Of a stretch of 23,513 nucleotides of DNA, positions 1 to 6,871 are shown in pieces. A program made the position numbers and the translations under genes. Numbering within the stretch: position 1 is the first letter of the stretch; each line of letters begins with the position of its first letter. The notes under the pieces were generated by a model. It saw nothing but the letters and a program-made list of their open reading frames with translations, was not told the DNA's origin and searched no databases. This stretch comes from DATJOQ01 sp050010455 (GTDB lineage: Bacteria > Desulfobacterota > Binatia > Binatales > Binataceae), in contig JBEKLA010000037.1 of NCBI GenBank assembly GCA_050010455.1, positions 1 to 23,513 on the forward strand. Reading direction: 5' to 3'.

Positions 1-21
1 CCCCCCCCCCCCCCCCCCCCC
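1..21. repeat. Homopolymer run of 21 C at window edge
   Basis: The first 21 bases are all C and are followed directly by ordinary sequence. No other homopolymer of this length occurs in the window. A poly-C/poly-G tract exactly at the end of a sequence is typical of a short-read or contig-end artefact, so I do not read it as biology. The 49 bases between it and the first gene (22-70) hold only a weak inverted repeat. Confidence 0.9.
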
Positions 22-38
22 GTTAGGCAACATAATCC

Positions 39-57
39 TTCTTATGCGAAGTAAGAA
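39..57. repeat. Small inverted repeat downstream of the TPR gene
   Basis: TTCTTA and TAAGAA form a perfect 6-bp stem around a 7-base loop, 14 bp past the stop codon of the minus-strand TPR gene. The stretch is AT-rich compared with its surroundings, which suits a 3' end. There is no U-tract on the side expected for a minus-strand terminator, so the terminator role is only a guess. Confidence 0.3.
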
Positions 58-70
58 AATGGGGCAACCA

Positions 71-721
71 TCACTGCTTTTGGCGTTTGCGGACGAGCTT
101 CATGCGGGGGTGCGGCTGCTCTGGCACCTGAGTCTCCGCTGTCGGGGCGGGTCTGTGGCCCAGGGCGGTGAGGGCGCGGCGGGACGCGGGGTCGTTGGGG
201 CGTAGTTCCAGCGCCCGCTGGAAGTAGGCGATCGCGCTCGGGAAGCGCTCCACATGGATACTGACTTCGCCGAGCGTCCGCATCAGGTCGGCGTCATCGC
301 CGGCGATCTCGCGCACGCGGCGCAGTGTCTTGAGGGCGTCGTCGTAGCGCTGGAGCTCGGCCAGCAGCATCCCGAGGCCGAGCATCGCGTCCGTGTTGAG
401 CGGATCGATTTGGAGCGCCTCGCGGAACAGCGGCTCGGCGTTGCGCCGGGCGCCCTTGAGGCGTAGGTCGAGGGCCACCGCGGCGAGACGGCTCGATTCC
501 TCGGGCCATCCGCGCGGCTCGACCTCGGCGGTCAGCCGATCGCGCATCAGCTCGACCTTGACGATTTTGACCTTGGCGCCGAAGTATTCGCTCAGGCGCT
601 CGAAGACGGCGTCGGCGCCCTGCCCTTCAGTGTCGAGGAAGATTCCGCCGACCCGGTCGCCGATATGGTCGTCGCGCCAGATGGTCAACGTCTTGCGATA
701 GCGCATCCTTGCTGACGGCAT
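71..721 (-). CDS. Small TPR-repeat protein of unknown function
   Basis: A 216-residue protein with no signal peptide or membrane segment, so probably cytoplasmic. Residues about 1-70 are a mixed alpha/beta stretch I do not recognise. Residues about 75-185 read as tetratricopeptide repeats: A-x-x-LF-x-x-AL-x-x-DP followed by repeated ALG/AY-F-x-x-AL-x-LxP patterns, ending in an ALELRPNDP unit. TPRs normally mediate protein-protein contacts, and no catalytic motif is visible. The C-terminal tail (about 190-216) is basic (RMKLVRKRQKQ). The gene starts 9 bp after the dgt stop codon, so the two are probably co-transcribed. The start is uncertain: the ATG at 721 has no clear ribosome binding site, and a second ATG five codons later begins MRYRKTLT. 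The partner is not identifiable from sequence. Confidence 0.75.
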   Translation of the reverse strand: MPSARMRYRKTLTIWRDDHIGDRVGGIFLDTEGQGADAVFERLSEYFGAKVKIVKVELMRDRLTAEVEPRGWPEESSRLAAVALDLRLKGARRNAEPLFREALQIDPLNTDAMLGLGMLLAELQRYDDALKTLRRVREIAGDDADLMRTLGEVSIHVERFPSAIAYFQRALELRPNDPASRRALTALGHRPAPTAETQVPEQPHPRMKLVRKRQKQ

Positions 722-730
722 AGCGGCGGC

Positions 731-1891
731 TCACACCCGTTCGTCAGGGTCGAAGAGTTTACGATACTCGTCGAGCGCGAACCGATCTGTCATCCCGGCG
801 ATGTAATCGGCGACGACGCGCGCAGTTGGCTCGCCGCCCGCGTCGATGCGCGAGAGGGTGTGCGGCGGCATCTGGCGCGGCTCGGAGATGTAGGCGTCGA
901 ACAGGGCGGCAAGCACCCTGCCCGCCTTCTCGGTCATCCGGCGCACGCGATAATGCGAGTACAGCCGCTCGGCCATGATTTGCTTGAGCTCGCGCACCGA
1001 CTCGGCCATCGCGGGGCTGAATCCGGCCAAGGCGCGCCCGGCTTTGCGAACGTCGTCGACTGACGCGATCCGCGAATCCTCAAGTATCGCATTAAGATTC
1101 CGCGCCAGATCGGTGGCCATCGCGTTGATCATGCGGATCACGGTCTGATAGCGCTCGACCCTGGCGTCGAGCTTGTGGCCGGCGTCTTTGACCTCGCGCG
1201 CCGCGTCGCGGAACAGGCTCGATCGATTGAGGTCGTCGAGGGTCAGCATCTGGGCTCGCAATCCGTCGTCGGTATCGTGTGCGAGGTAGGCGATCTCGTC
1301 GGCGAGGTCGACGATCTGGGCTTCGAGACAGGGAAAGAGCTTGGGGTCGAACTGTTCGGCATCGGGACGGGATTGAAAGCTCGAATGCTTGATAATCCCC
1401 TCGCGGACCTCGAAGGTCAGGTTGAGGCCGCGAAATCCGGGATAGCGCACCTCGATCCAGTCGACCGTGCGCAGGCTCTGCGCGTTGTGATCGAAGCCGC
1501 CGTGGGTGCGCATCCGATCGTTCAGCACATGCTCGCCGGCGTGGCCGAACGGCGGATGGCCCAAATCGTGGGAGAGCGCCACCGCCTCGGCCAGCTCCTC
1601 GTTGAGGCCCAGGGCGCGCGCGACGGTGCGCGTGATCTGGGCCGCCTCGAGCGTATGAGTGAGCCGCGTGCGATAGTAATCACCTTCGTGATTCACGAAG
1701 ACCTGGGTTTTGTATTCGAGGCGTCGGAAGGCGGCTGAGTGGATTACGCGATCGCGGTCGCGCTGGAACGCGGTGCGCATCGGATGCTCGGGCTCGGCAA
1801 CACGGCGGCCGCGGCTGTCGCGCGAACGCATCGCATAGGGCGCCAGCGTCCGCGCCTCTATTTCCTCCAGATCTAGTCTTGTGCGCAACAT
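731..1891 (-). CDS. dgt: dGTPase-like dNTP triphosphohydrolase (HD domain)
   Basis: The product hydrolyses deoxynucleoside triphosphates to the nucleoside plus tripolyphosphate in the cytoplasm, controlling dNTP pools. At 386 residues it matches the shorter dGTPase-like class (about 380) and not the E. coli Dgt type (about 505). The family signature is complete: AFQRDRDRVIHS (41-52), FRRLEYKTQVFVNHEGDYYR (55-74), metal-binding H79 in LTHTLE, the HD pair H108-D109 in SHDLGHPPFGHAGE, and a later acidic ligand in ADEIAY (about 197-202). The start MLRTRLDLEEIEARTLAPYAM fits homologue N-termini. No convincing Shine-Dalgarno precedes it. It diverges from rlpA across 121 bp (1892-2012), which must hold its promoter, although I see no clear one on the minus strand. 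Substrate preference cannot be read from sequence. Confidence 0.93.
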   Translation of the reverse strand: MLRTRLDLEEIEARTLAPYAMRSRDSRGRRVAEPEHPMRTAFQRDRDRVIHSAAFRRLEYKTQVFVNHEGDYYRTRLTHTLEAAQITRTVARALGLNEELAEAVALSHDLGHPPFGHAGEHVLNDRMRTHGGFDHNAQSLRTVDWIEVRYPGFRGLNLTFEVREGIIKHSSFQSRPDAEQFDPKLFPCLEAQIVDLADEIAYLAHDTDDGLRAQMLTLDDLNRSSLFRDAAREVKDAGHKLDARVERYQTVIRMINAMATDLARNLNAILEDSRIASVDDVRKAGRALAGFSPAMAESVRELKQIMAERLYSHYRVRRMTEKAGRVLAALFDAYISEPRQMPPHTLSRIDAGGEPTARVVADYIAGMTDRFALDEYRKLFDPDERV

Positions 1892-1998
1892 CGTCGGGCG
1901 TGTCGGTGCTAGATGGCCGCGATGCTATCACGCCGGGCGGCATCCACGAAGGCTTGCTGCGCTTTTGGCGCTTTCTTTCTAAACAATCGTGGAGGGCC

Positions 1999-2004
1999 TA
2001 TAAT
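1999..2004 (+). promoter_or_regulatory. Perfect -10 hexamer TATAAT before rlpA
   Basis: TATAAT lies 8 bp before the GTG taken as the rlpA start. The hexamer 17 bp upstream (TTTCTA, 1976-1981) is a poor -35 with 3 of 6 matches. Transcription would start at about 2011-2012, at or next to the GTG, which would give a leaderless or nearly leaderless mRNA. The same bases contain an ATG (2003) preceded by GGAGGG (1991-1996), which opens a 32-codon frame not matching rlpA, so the two readings compete. Confidence 0.45.
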
Positions 2005-2012
2005 GCCCGATT

Positions 2013-2675
2013 GTGGAGAGGGGCGGTTGCGGGTGCAGGATCCGGGGATGGATCGTGACCTGGCTGGTGGCGAGCGCGATGCTGAGCGCGTGCTCGACTA
2101 GCCGGCCCCCCACGCCCGCGCCCCTATCCGTGCCGCCGTCTTCGCGAATTGGCGTCGCGTCGTGGTACGGTCCGGGGTTCGACGGCCGGCGGACCGCCAG
2201 CGGCGAGATCTACAATCAGGAAGACCTCACCGCCGCTTCCGCGACCCTGCCGCTCGGAACAGAGGTTATCGTGACGAATCTGGACAACGGACGTTCGGTC
2301 GAGCTGCGAATCAACGATCGCGGCCCGTTCGTGAAGGGACGAGAGATCGACCTTTCGCATCGCTCGGCGAACATTCTTGGAATCGTTCGTCCGGGGACGG
2401 CCCGGGTTAGAGTGGACGTGGTCAAGGCGCCATCGCAGCGAGCGACGGGCGGCTATTTCGTTCAGGTAGGCTCCTTTTCGCAGGCGGCCAACGCCGAGCG
2501 GCTGCTCCGGCGTCTGGCGATGAATTATTCCGACGTTACTATCGAGGATCTCGGTGCGGGCGGGCGGCGATTCTACCGGGTGCGGATGGGTATCTTCGGG
2601 ACTCGCGACCAGGCCCGGGAGCGCGCGATACAAGTGGCTCGCCTGGGCCTGCCAATCGTGGTCGTCAAGGAGTGA
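2013..2675 (+). CDS. rlpA: RlpA-like septal lipoprotein with SPOR domain
   Basis: A predicted outer-membrane lipoprotein of the RlpA family, whose characterised members act as lytic transglycosylases on peptidoglycan lacking stem peptides at the division site. The first 27 residues form a lipoprotein signal: basic residues, hydrophobic WIVTWLVASAML, then lipobox LSAC with C27 as the lipidated Cys. Residues about 46-140 are the double-psi beta-barrel (GVASWYGPGFDGRRTASGE, then INDRGPFVKGREIDLS). Residues about 146-220 are a SPOR domain (GGYFVQVGSF to VVVKE) for binding denuded glycan. E65 and D102 of the expected active site are present, but the family TAAH motif reads TAAS here (S76). The start is a GTG; a later GTG (2055) would remove the basic n-region. 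It overlaps the next gene by 4 bp (GTGA). Confidence 0.9.
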   Translation: MERGGCGCRIRGWIVTWLVASAMLSACSTSRPPTPAPLSVPPSSRIGVASWYGPGFDGRRTASGEIYNQEDLTAASATLPLGTEVIVTNLDNGRSVELRINDRGPFVKGREIDLSHRSANILGIVRPGTARVRVDVVKAPSQRATGGYFVQVGSFSQAANAERLLRRLAMNYSDVTIEDLGAGGRRFYRVRMGIFGTRDQARERAIQVARLGLPIVVVKE

Positions 2676-4024
2676 CCCGCCCTTTCCGCACAAGTACGAC
2701 CTTTCTGCGACTGCTGGCGATCGTGTGCGTCCTTGCGGTGGCGGGATGCGCCTACGAGTTGGTCCATGACGGTGAGATCAACCAGTCACGCGCTGACGAG
2801 ATCCAAGGGGGCATCCAGAGCATCCGCGAGCTGACCTTCAAGCATCCGGTTCCGTTGGCGCTCGAGACTCGCGATCAGGCCGAGTCAATGCTGATCGCCG
2901 ATATCAATCACGATTACACCGACGAGCAGTTACAGGTGGACGGCCAGGCGGGCGCTTTGATCGGCCTGTTTCCCGCCGGAATCGATCTGAAAGCCGAGAT
3001 GATCCGCCTGCTCAAGAGCCAGGTCGCCGGCTTTTACGACCCGCGCGGCAAACAGATGATCATGGTCGAGGACATGGCTGACCTCGGTATCTGGACCGAC
3101 GCCGCCGAGTTCCTGCTGCAACGCGATCTGGTGGGCGAGATGCTGCTGGCGCATGAGTACACGCACGCGCTGCAGGATCAGCACTTTGGTTTGGAGGCGG
3201 CGCTCGACCAGATCAAGAACAATGACGATCGATCGCTGGCGCTCAAATCGGTGGCCGAGGGCGACGCGACGATTGCCGGGTTCGGCTACGTCGCCGGCGC
3301 GATGGACGGAGCGACCGCCGACCAGGTGGCTTCGCGATTAGAGGATCTGCCGAGCGCGTTTGCGGCCGAGACCAAGAACGCGCCCGAGGGATTGAGCGTG
3401 CCGCTTATCTTCCAATACTCGGCTGGGGCCAAGTTCGTGACCTACGCGTTCCATCGCGGCGGATGGCGGGCGGTGGACGCCCTGTATCGGAATCCGCCTC
3501 AATCCAGCCAGCAGATCATTCATCCGGAGCTGTATTTCGATCGCCCTACCCCGCCCGACGAGATTAATCTTGGCGGCTATACGGGAGTGCTCGCGGGATG
3601 GACCGAGGCCGACGACAACTGTATCGGCGAATTGCTGTTGCGCGTGATCGTGCAGCGCAACCTGGCGGATAACGCATCCGCGCGCGCGCTGCTGGATCGA
3701 TGGAGCGGCGACCGGATGGTGACGATGCGCAAGGGGTCGTCGCTGGCGATTATATGGATGCTATCGTTCAGCGACGATCGCAGTGCCGCGCAATTCGCCG
3801 CGCTCTATATCAGCCTGCTCGATCGGTTGCTCAGCCAGGGTACCGCGCATCGCGTCGATTACCGCGGCAATGCGGTGATGGTGCTGATCGGAGAAAGCGC
3901 GTTTCGCTTCTTCGATTTGGCGCCCGCGGTTTGGGCGGCTACTACGATTCGCCATCCTCCGCGGGCCAATTTGCCGCTGATGACGCGCTCGTCGGCGACG
4001 CCTGCCCGCTTCGCTGACCGTTAG
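2672..4024 (+). CDS. Lipoprotein with HEXXH zincin-like motif
   Basis: A 450-residue predicted lipoprotein: a basic n-region, hydrophobic FLRLLAIVCVLAV, and lipobox VAGC with C26 modified. The body carries HEYTH at H161-H165 inside LLAHEYTHALQDQHF, followed by SVAEGDAT with E196 as a possible third zinc ligand. That spacing is like gluzincin-type metallopeptidases, so a zinc-dependent peptidase on the periplasmic side of a membrane is the best inference. A non-catalytic zinc fold is possible. No named family is claimed. It starts with a GTG inside the end of rlpA (GTGA overlap), so its translation should be coupled to that of rlpA, suggesting a shared role in the envelope. Its stop codon overlaps that of the Nudix gene on the other strand. 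The C-terminal region (about 240-450) has no motif I recognise. Confidence 0.8.
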   Translation: MTRPFRTSTTFLRLLAIVCVLAVAGCAYELVHDGEINQSRADEIQGGIQSIRELTFKHPVPLALETRDQAESMLIADINHDYTDEQLQVDGQAGALIGLFPAGIDLKAEMIRLLKSQVAGFYDPRGKQMIMVEDMADLGIWTDAAEFLLQRDLVGEMLLAHEYTHALQDQHFGLEAALDQIKNNDDRSLALKSVAEGDATIAGFGYVAGAMDGATADQVASRLEDLPSAFAAETKNAPEGLSVPLIFQYSAGAKFVTYAFHRGGWRAVDALYRNPPQSSQQIIHPELYFDRPTPPDEINLGGYTGVLAGWTEADDNCIGELLLRVIVQRNLADNASARALLDRWSGDRMVTMRKGSSLAIIWMLSFSDDRSAAQFAALYISLLDRLLSQGTAHRVDYRGNAVMVLIGESAFRFFDLAPAVWAATTIRHPPRANLPLMTRSSATPARFADR

Positions 4025-4488
4025 TGGATCAGTGCGCGGGCCTTGGTGATTAACTCGCGCTCGCTCTTGTAACTGGCGCGGCGCAGCGCTTCATCCAGGT
4101 CGAGCCACGCGACTTCGTCGATTTCATGGTCGTGCGCGGCCGGATCGCCGCCTTCGAACTTCATCAGAAAGAAATGGACTTTCTTGAAGACGCGGACCAA
4201 AGGCCTACCCGCTTCGGCGCGGCGCGAATACACGTAGGATATCATCCCAAGCGGCTCGACCGGTGATACCGTGAGGCCGGTCTCTTCGCGGCATTCTCTG
4301 ATCGCGGCGTCCTCGGCGCTTTCACCCTTCTCAATCATCCCCTTGGGCAAGCACCATGCGTCTCTGCCCGCCGGCCTTACCAGAACGACTTCGAGATCGT
4401 CAGAGGCGTCACGACGCCAGATCAAGCCGCCCGCCGAGGTCTCGTGAATACTGCGGGCTTGGGGAGCCGATTTTGGAATTCTGGCCAT
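4021..4488 (-). CDS. Nudix hydrolase
   Basis: A 155-residue cytoplasmic protein with the full Nudix box G-x5-E-x7-REUxEExGU, seen as GMIEKGESAEDAAIRECREE followed by TGL (about residues 50-72). The glutamates of REECREE-type helices bind the catalytic divalent metal. The fold begins at GLIWRRD (20-26), with W45-CLPKG leading into the box. The family cleaves nucleoside diphosphates linked to another group. The length and the WCLPKGMIEKGES context resemble the small (di)nucleoside polyphosphate hydrolases, but the substrate is not decidable here. It stands alone on the minus strand after recG, behind its own 173-bp upstream region containing possible promoter and operator elements. Its TAA stop shares bases with the TAG of the convergent lipoprotein gene (TTAG at 4021-4024). 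Confidence 0.9.
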   Translation of the reverse strand: MARIPKSAPQARSIHETSAGGLIWRRDASDDLEVVLVRPAGRDAWCLPKGMIEKGESAEDAAIRECREETGLTVSPVEPLGMISYVYSRRAEAGRPLVRVFKKVHFFLMKFEGGDPAAHDHEIDEVAWLDLDEALRRASYKSERELITKARALIH

Positions 4489-4537
4489 ACACGGTCGGCG
4501 AAGATGAACCTTACGCTCAGCTAAGAACCATCGCTAT

Positions 4538-4564
4538 GGCGTCGTCAAGCCGCAAGACGACGCC
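4538..4564. repeat. 9-bp perfect hairpin in the Nudix upstream region
   Basis: GGCGTCGTC and GACGACGCC form a perfect 9-bp stem around a 9-base loop. No U-tract follows on either strand, so it is not a standard intrinsic terminator. It would sit in the 5' leader of a Nudix transcript starting near 4587, or at the 3' end of recG read-through RNA. It could be an RNA-stability or processing structure or a protein-binding dyad. Confidence 0.6.
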
Positions 4565-4578
4565 AGGTGGTCGATTCG

Positions 4579-4590
4579 TGAAACGTTTCA
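4579..4590. promoter_or_regulatory. Perfect 12-bp palindrome, LacI-type operator-like
   Basis: TGAAACGTTTCA is a perfect palindrome with the central CG typical of operators bound by LacI/GalR-family repressors (established for RbsR, PurR and CcpA-type sites, whose cores are AAACGTTT or similar). It lies a few bases downstream of a possible minus-strand -10 (TAGAAT, 4594-4599), where a bound protein would block initiation. No LacI-family gene is in the window. Confidence 0.45.
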
Positions 4591-4593
4591 GAT

Positions 4594-4625
4594 ATTCTAG
4601 CCGCTGATCGGAGAGGAATTGTCAA
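4594..4625 (-). promoter_or_regulatory. Possible promoter for the Nudix gene (poor spacing)
   Basis: On the minus strand a perfect -35 hexamer TTGACA (4625-4620) is followed 20 bp later by TAGAAT (4599-4594), 5 of 6 matches to the -10. A 20-bp spacer is longer than the usual 16-18, so this would need an activator or may be chance. The -35 lies inside a small dyad, ATTGT and ACAAT separated by 4 bases. The rest of 4489-4661 holds the palindrome and hairpin listed separately and no gene. Confidence 0.3.
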
Positions 4626-4661
4626 AACAATCGACCACGACACTCTGCGGAGTTGCGGTTG

Positions 4662-6803
4662 TCAGCCGATGTCTCCCAGGCTGAAGCCCACTTCGAGCAT
4701 GCGGCGAATCGCGTTACGAGCGCCGCGAGCCCCGCGAGCCCCGGCCGCTTCGAGGCTCGGGTCGCGCGCGAGATATTTATGCGCGAGGTCGCGTGCTTCC
4801 TCGATCAAGGCCAGATCGTGAATGAACCCGGCGAAGCGTAGCGGGATCGGGCCGGTCTGACGCGCACCGAGCAAATCGCCTGGCCCGCGCATGTCGAGAT
4901 CGGCGCGCGCGATTTCCGCACCGCTCGCGGTTGCCGCTATCACGTCCAGCCGCGATCGCGCCTCGGCGCCAGCATCTGGCGAAACTACCAGACAGCACCA
5001 TGACGGCGACGCGCCGCGCCCGACGCGTCCGCGAAGTTGATGCAACTGCGCGAACCCGTAACGCTCGGCTGCCAGCACCACCATCACGGTTGCCTCGGGC
5101 ACGTCGATTCCGACTTCGACCACCGTGGTCGAGACCAGTACGTCGAGTGCGCCGTCGCGGAACTCGCGCATGATTCGCTCCTTCTCGTCGGCGCGCATCC
5201 GGCCATGCATCGTTCCCACCCGCAAATCCTTGAGCGGCCCGCCGCGCAGTTTCTCCACAGTCGCGGCAACCGATGGCGTTTCGTCGTCTTCTTCTTCGGA
5301 ATCGATTAGCGGAACCACATAATAGGCGCGATTGCCCTTTTCGACCTCGCGACGCACCAGCCGATGGACGTCTTGTAACTCGTCTTCGGCGAAGATGCGC
5401 GTCGCGATCGGCGCTCGGCCCGCGGGAAGCTCGTCGAGCGACGAAACCTCAAGATTCGCGAACAGCGTGTGCGCCAGGCTTCGCGGAATCGGCGTCGCTG
5501 TCATCAGCAGCATGTCGGCACGCGGGCTGAGATCTTTGAGCCGAGCGCGCTCGAACACTCCGAAGCGATGCTGCTCGTCGATTATCGCCAGGCTGAGATC
5601 GTGAAAGCGGACCTCGCGCTGAATCAAGGCATGCGTACCGAACACCAGATCGATCGCGCCACTGGCGAGCCCTTTAAGCAGGGACGAGCGCCCTGCCCCG
5701 CTCACCTTGCCGCTCAGGAATCCGGCGCGCACGCCGAGCGAAGCGCCGAGCTTGTCGAAGGTGCGATAGTGTTGCTCGGCGAGCAGTTCCGTCGGCGCCA
5801 TGAAGGCCGCCTGATGGCCGCATTCGACCGCGCGCAGAGCAGCCCACATCGCGACCACGGTCTTGCCACTGCCCACGTCGCCCATCAGGATTCGGCTCAT
5901 TTGGCGAGCACCGGCCATGTCGGCGTCGATCTCGGCGATTGCCCGCGATTGCGAATTCGTGAGCCGAAACGGAAGCGTCGCCAGGAATTTGCTCGTTAGC
6001 GAACCGTCGGCGCGATGGGCGATTCCCGCGCGCTCGGCCGCCCGGCGCCGTTCGAGTGCCAGCGCCAGTTGGAACGCGAACATCTCGTCGAACGCCAGCG
6101 CACGATGGGCTGCGGTACGACTGGTGTTGAGTTCGTCGATTGACGCGTCGTTGGACGGATGGTGCAGCGTGCGAATCGCGTCGCTGAGAGGCGGCAATCC
6201 CAGCCGTTCGCGCTCGTCACGCGGGACGGCGCTTTCGAGGCTGTCCGCCGCTTCGTCGAGAGCGCGGTTAACGAGCTTCGCGAACAGGCGCTGGCCGATC
6301 TGGTGCGCGGGACTGCCATAGATTGCGCGGAGCGCGGGCGGCGCGGCACCTTCGAACATCAGGTAAAGCTCGGGGTGTGCCATCTCAGGCGTCCCATCCT
6401 GCCCCGACGTAATTTTCCCGTGCGCTGTCACGCGAAGGCCCGGGCGAAGCTTGTCGTGCATGTAGCTTGGCAGGTTGAACCAGACCAGCCGGAGGCGATC
6501 GCCGCCGGAATCGGTAAGCCATGCGGTAACGAGGCGGCGGCGGAAGGCGCGCGGCATCGGCCGCTCCTTGACCGTGCCGACCTCGCCGCTAACGGTTGCT
6601 GTTTCGCCGGGATCGAGGTTGCTTATCGGTCTAACGTCGCGCCAATCCTGATAGCGCGACGGCAAGTGGTAAAGCAGATCGATTACGGTGCGCAGGCCGG
6701 CTTCCTCGAAGATAGCGGCGCGCTTCGGCCCGACGCCGTCGAGCATCGCGATCGGGCTCTCGGGCTGTATCATCCGCCTCGATTTGGTTCCGGCCCCGCT
6801 CAT
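4662..6803 (-). CDS. recG: ATP-dependent DNA helicase RecG
   Basis: A superfamily 2 helicase that remodels stalled replication forks and branch-migrates Holliday junctions. In its 713 residues, the N-terminal wedge/OB region (about 15-230) includes MLDGVGPKRAAIFEEAGL and the family LYHLPSRYQDWR stretch. Walker A is GDVGSGKT (308-315), Walker B is DEQH (409-412) followed by RFGVFER, motif III is LLMTATPIPRSLA, and motif VI is QLRGRVGRG. DMRGPGDLLGARQTG near the C-terminus is the RecG-specific end. The length is normal for the family. Close to the end there is a low-complexity GARGARGAR run. It follows carB by 68 bp. The start is uncertain: the ATG at 6803 has no clear ribosome binding site, while an ATG 10 codons later follows GAGG closely. 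It may be co-transcribed with the pyr genes or use its own promoter. Confidence 0.96.
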   Translation of the reverse strand: MSGAGTKSRRMIQPESPIAMLDGVGPKRAAIFEEAGLRTVIDLLYHLPSRYQDWRDVRPISNLDPGETATVSGEVGTVKERPMPRAFRRRLVTAWLTDSGGDRLRLVWFNLPSYMHDKLRPGLRVTAHGKITSGQDGTPEMAHPELYLMFEGAAPPALRAIYGSPAHQIGQRLFAKLVNRALDEAADSLESAVPRDERERLGLPPLSDAIRTLHHPSNDASIDELNTSRTAAHRALAFDEMFAFQLALALERRRAAERAGIAHRADGSLTSKFLATLPFRLTNSQSRAIAEIDADMAGARQMSRILMGDVGSGKTVVAMWAALRAVECGHQAAFMAPTELLAEQHYRTFDKLGASLGVRAGFLSGKVSGAGRSSLLKGLASGAIDLVFGTHALIQREVRFHDLSLAIIDEQHRFGVFERARLKDLSPRADMLLMTATPIPRSLAHTLFANLEVSSLDELPAGRAPIATRIFAEDELQDVHRLVRREVEKGNRAYYVVPLIDSEEEDDETPSVAATVEKLRGGPLKDLRVGTMHGRMRADEKERIMREFRDGALDVLVSTTVVEVGIDVPEATVMVVLAAERYGFAQLHQLRGRVGRGASPSWCCLVVSPDAGAEARSRLDVIAATASGAEIARADLDMRGPGDLLGARQTGPIPLRFAGFIHDLALIEEARDLAHKYLARDPSLEAAGARGARGARNAIRRMLEVGFSLGDIG

Positions 6804-6871
6804 GTACGTAGTGAGCTTGAGATTTCGGCGGGCGTCGCGGCCGACGGGCGCCTACGCAGGGCGGCCTCGCG

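Noticed and set aside
6804..6871. Regulatory structure between carB and recG
   Set aside because: The 68 bp are GC-rich with several partial dyads (GCGTCGCGGCCGAC), but none has a U-tract or a consensus promoter next to it.
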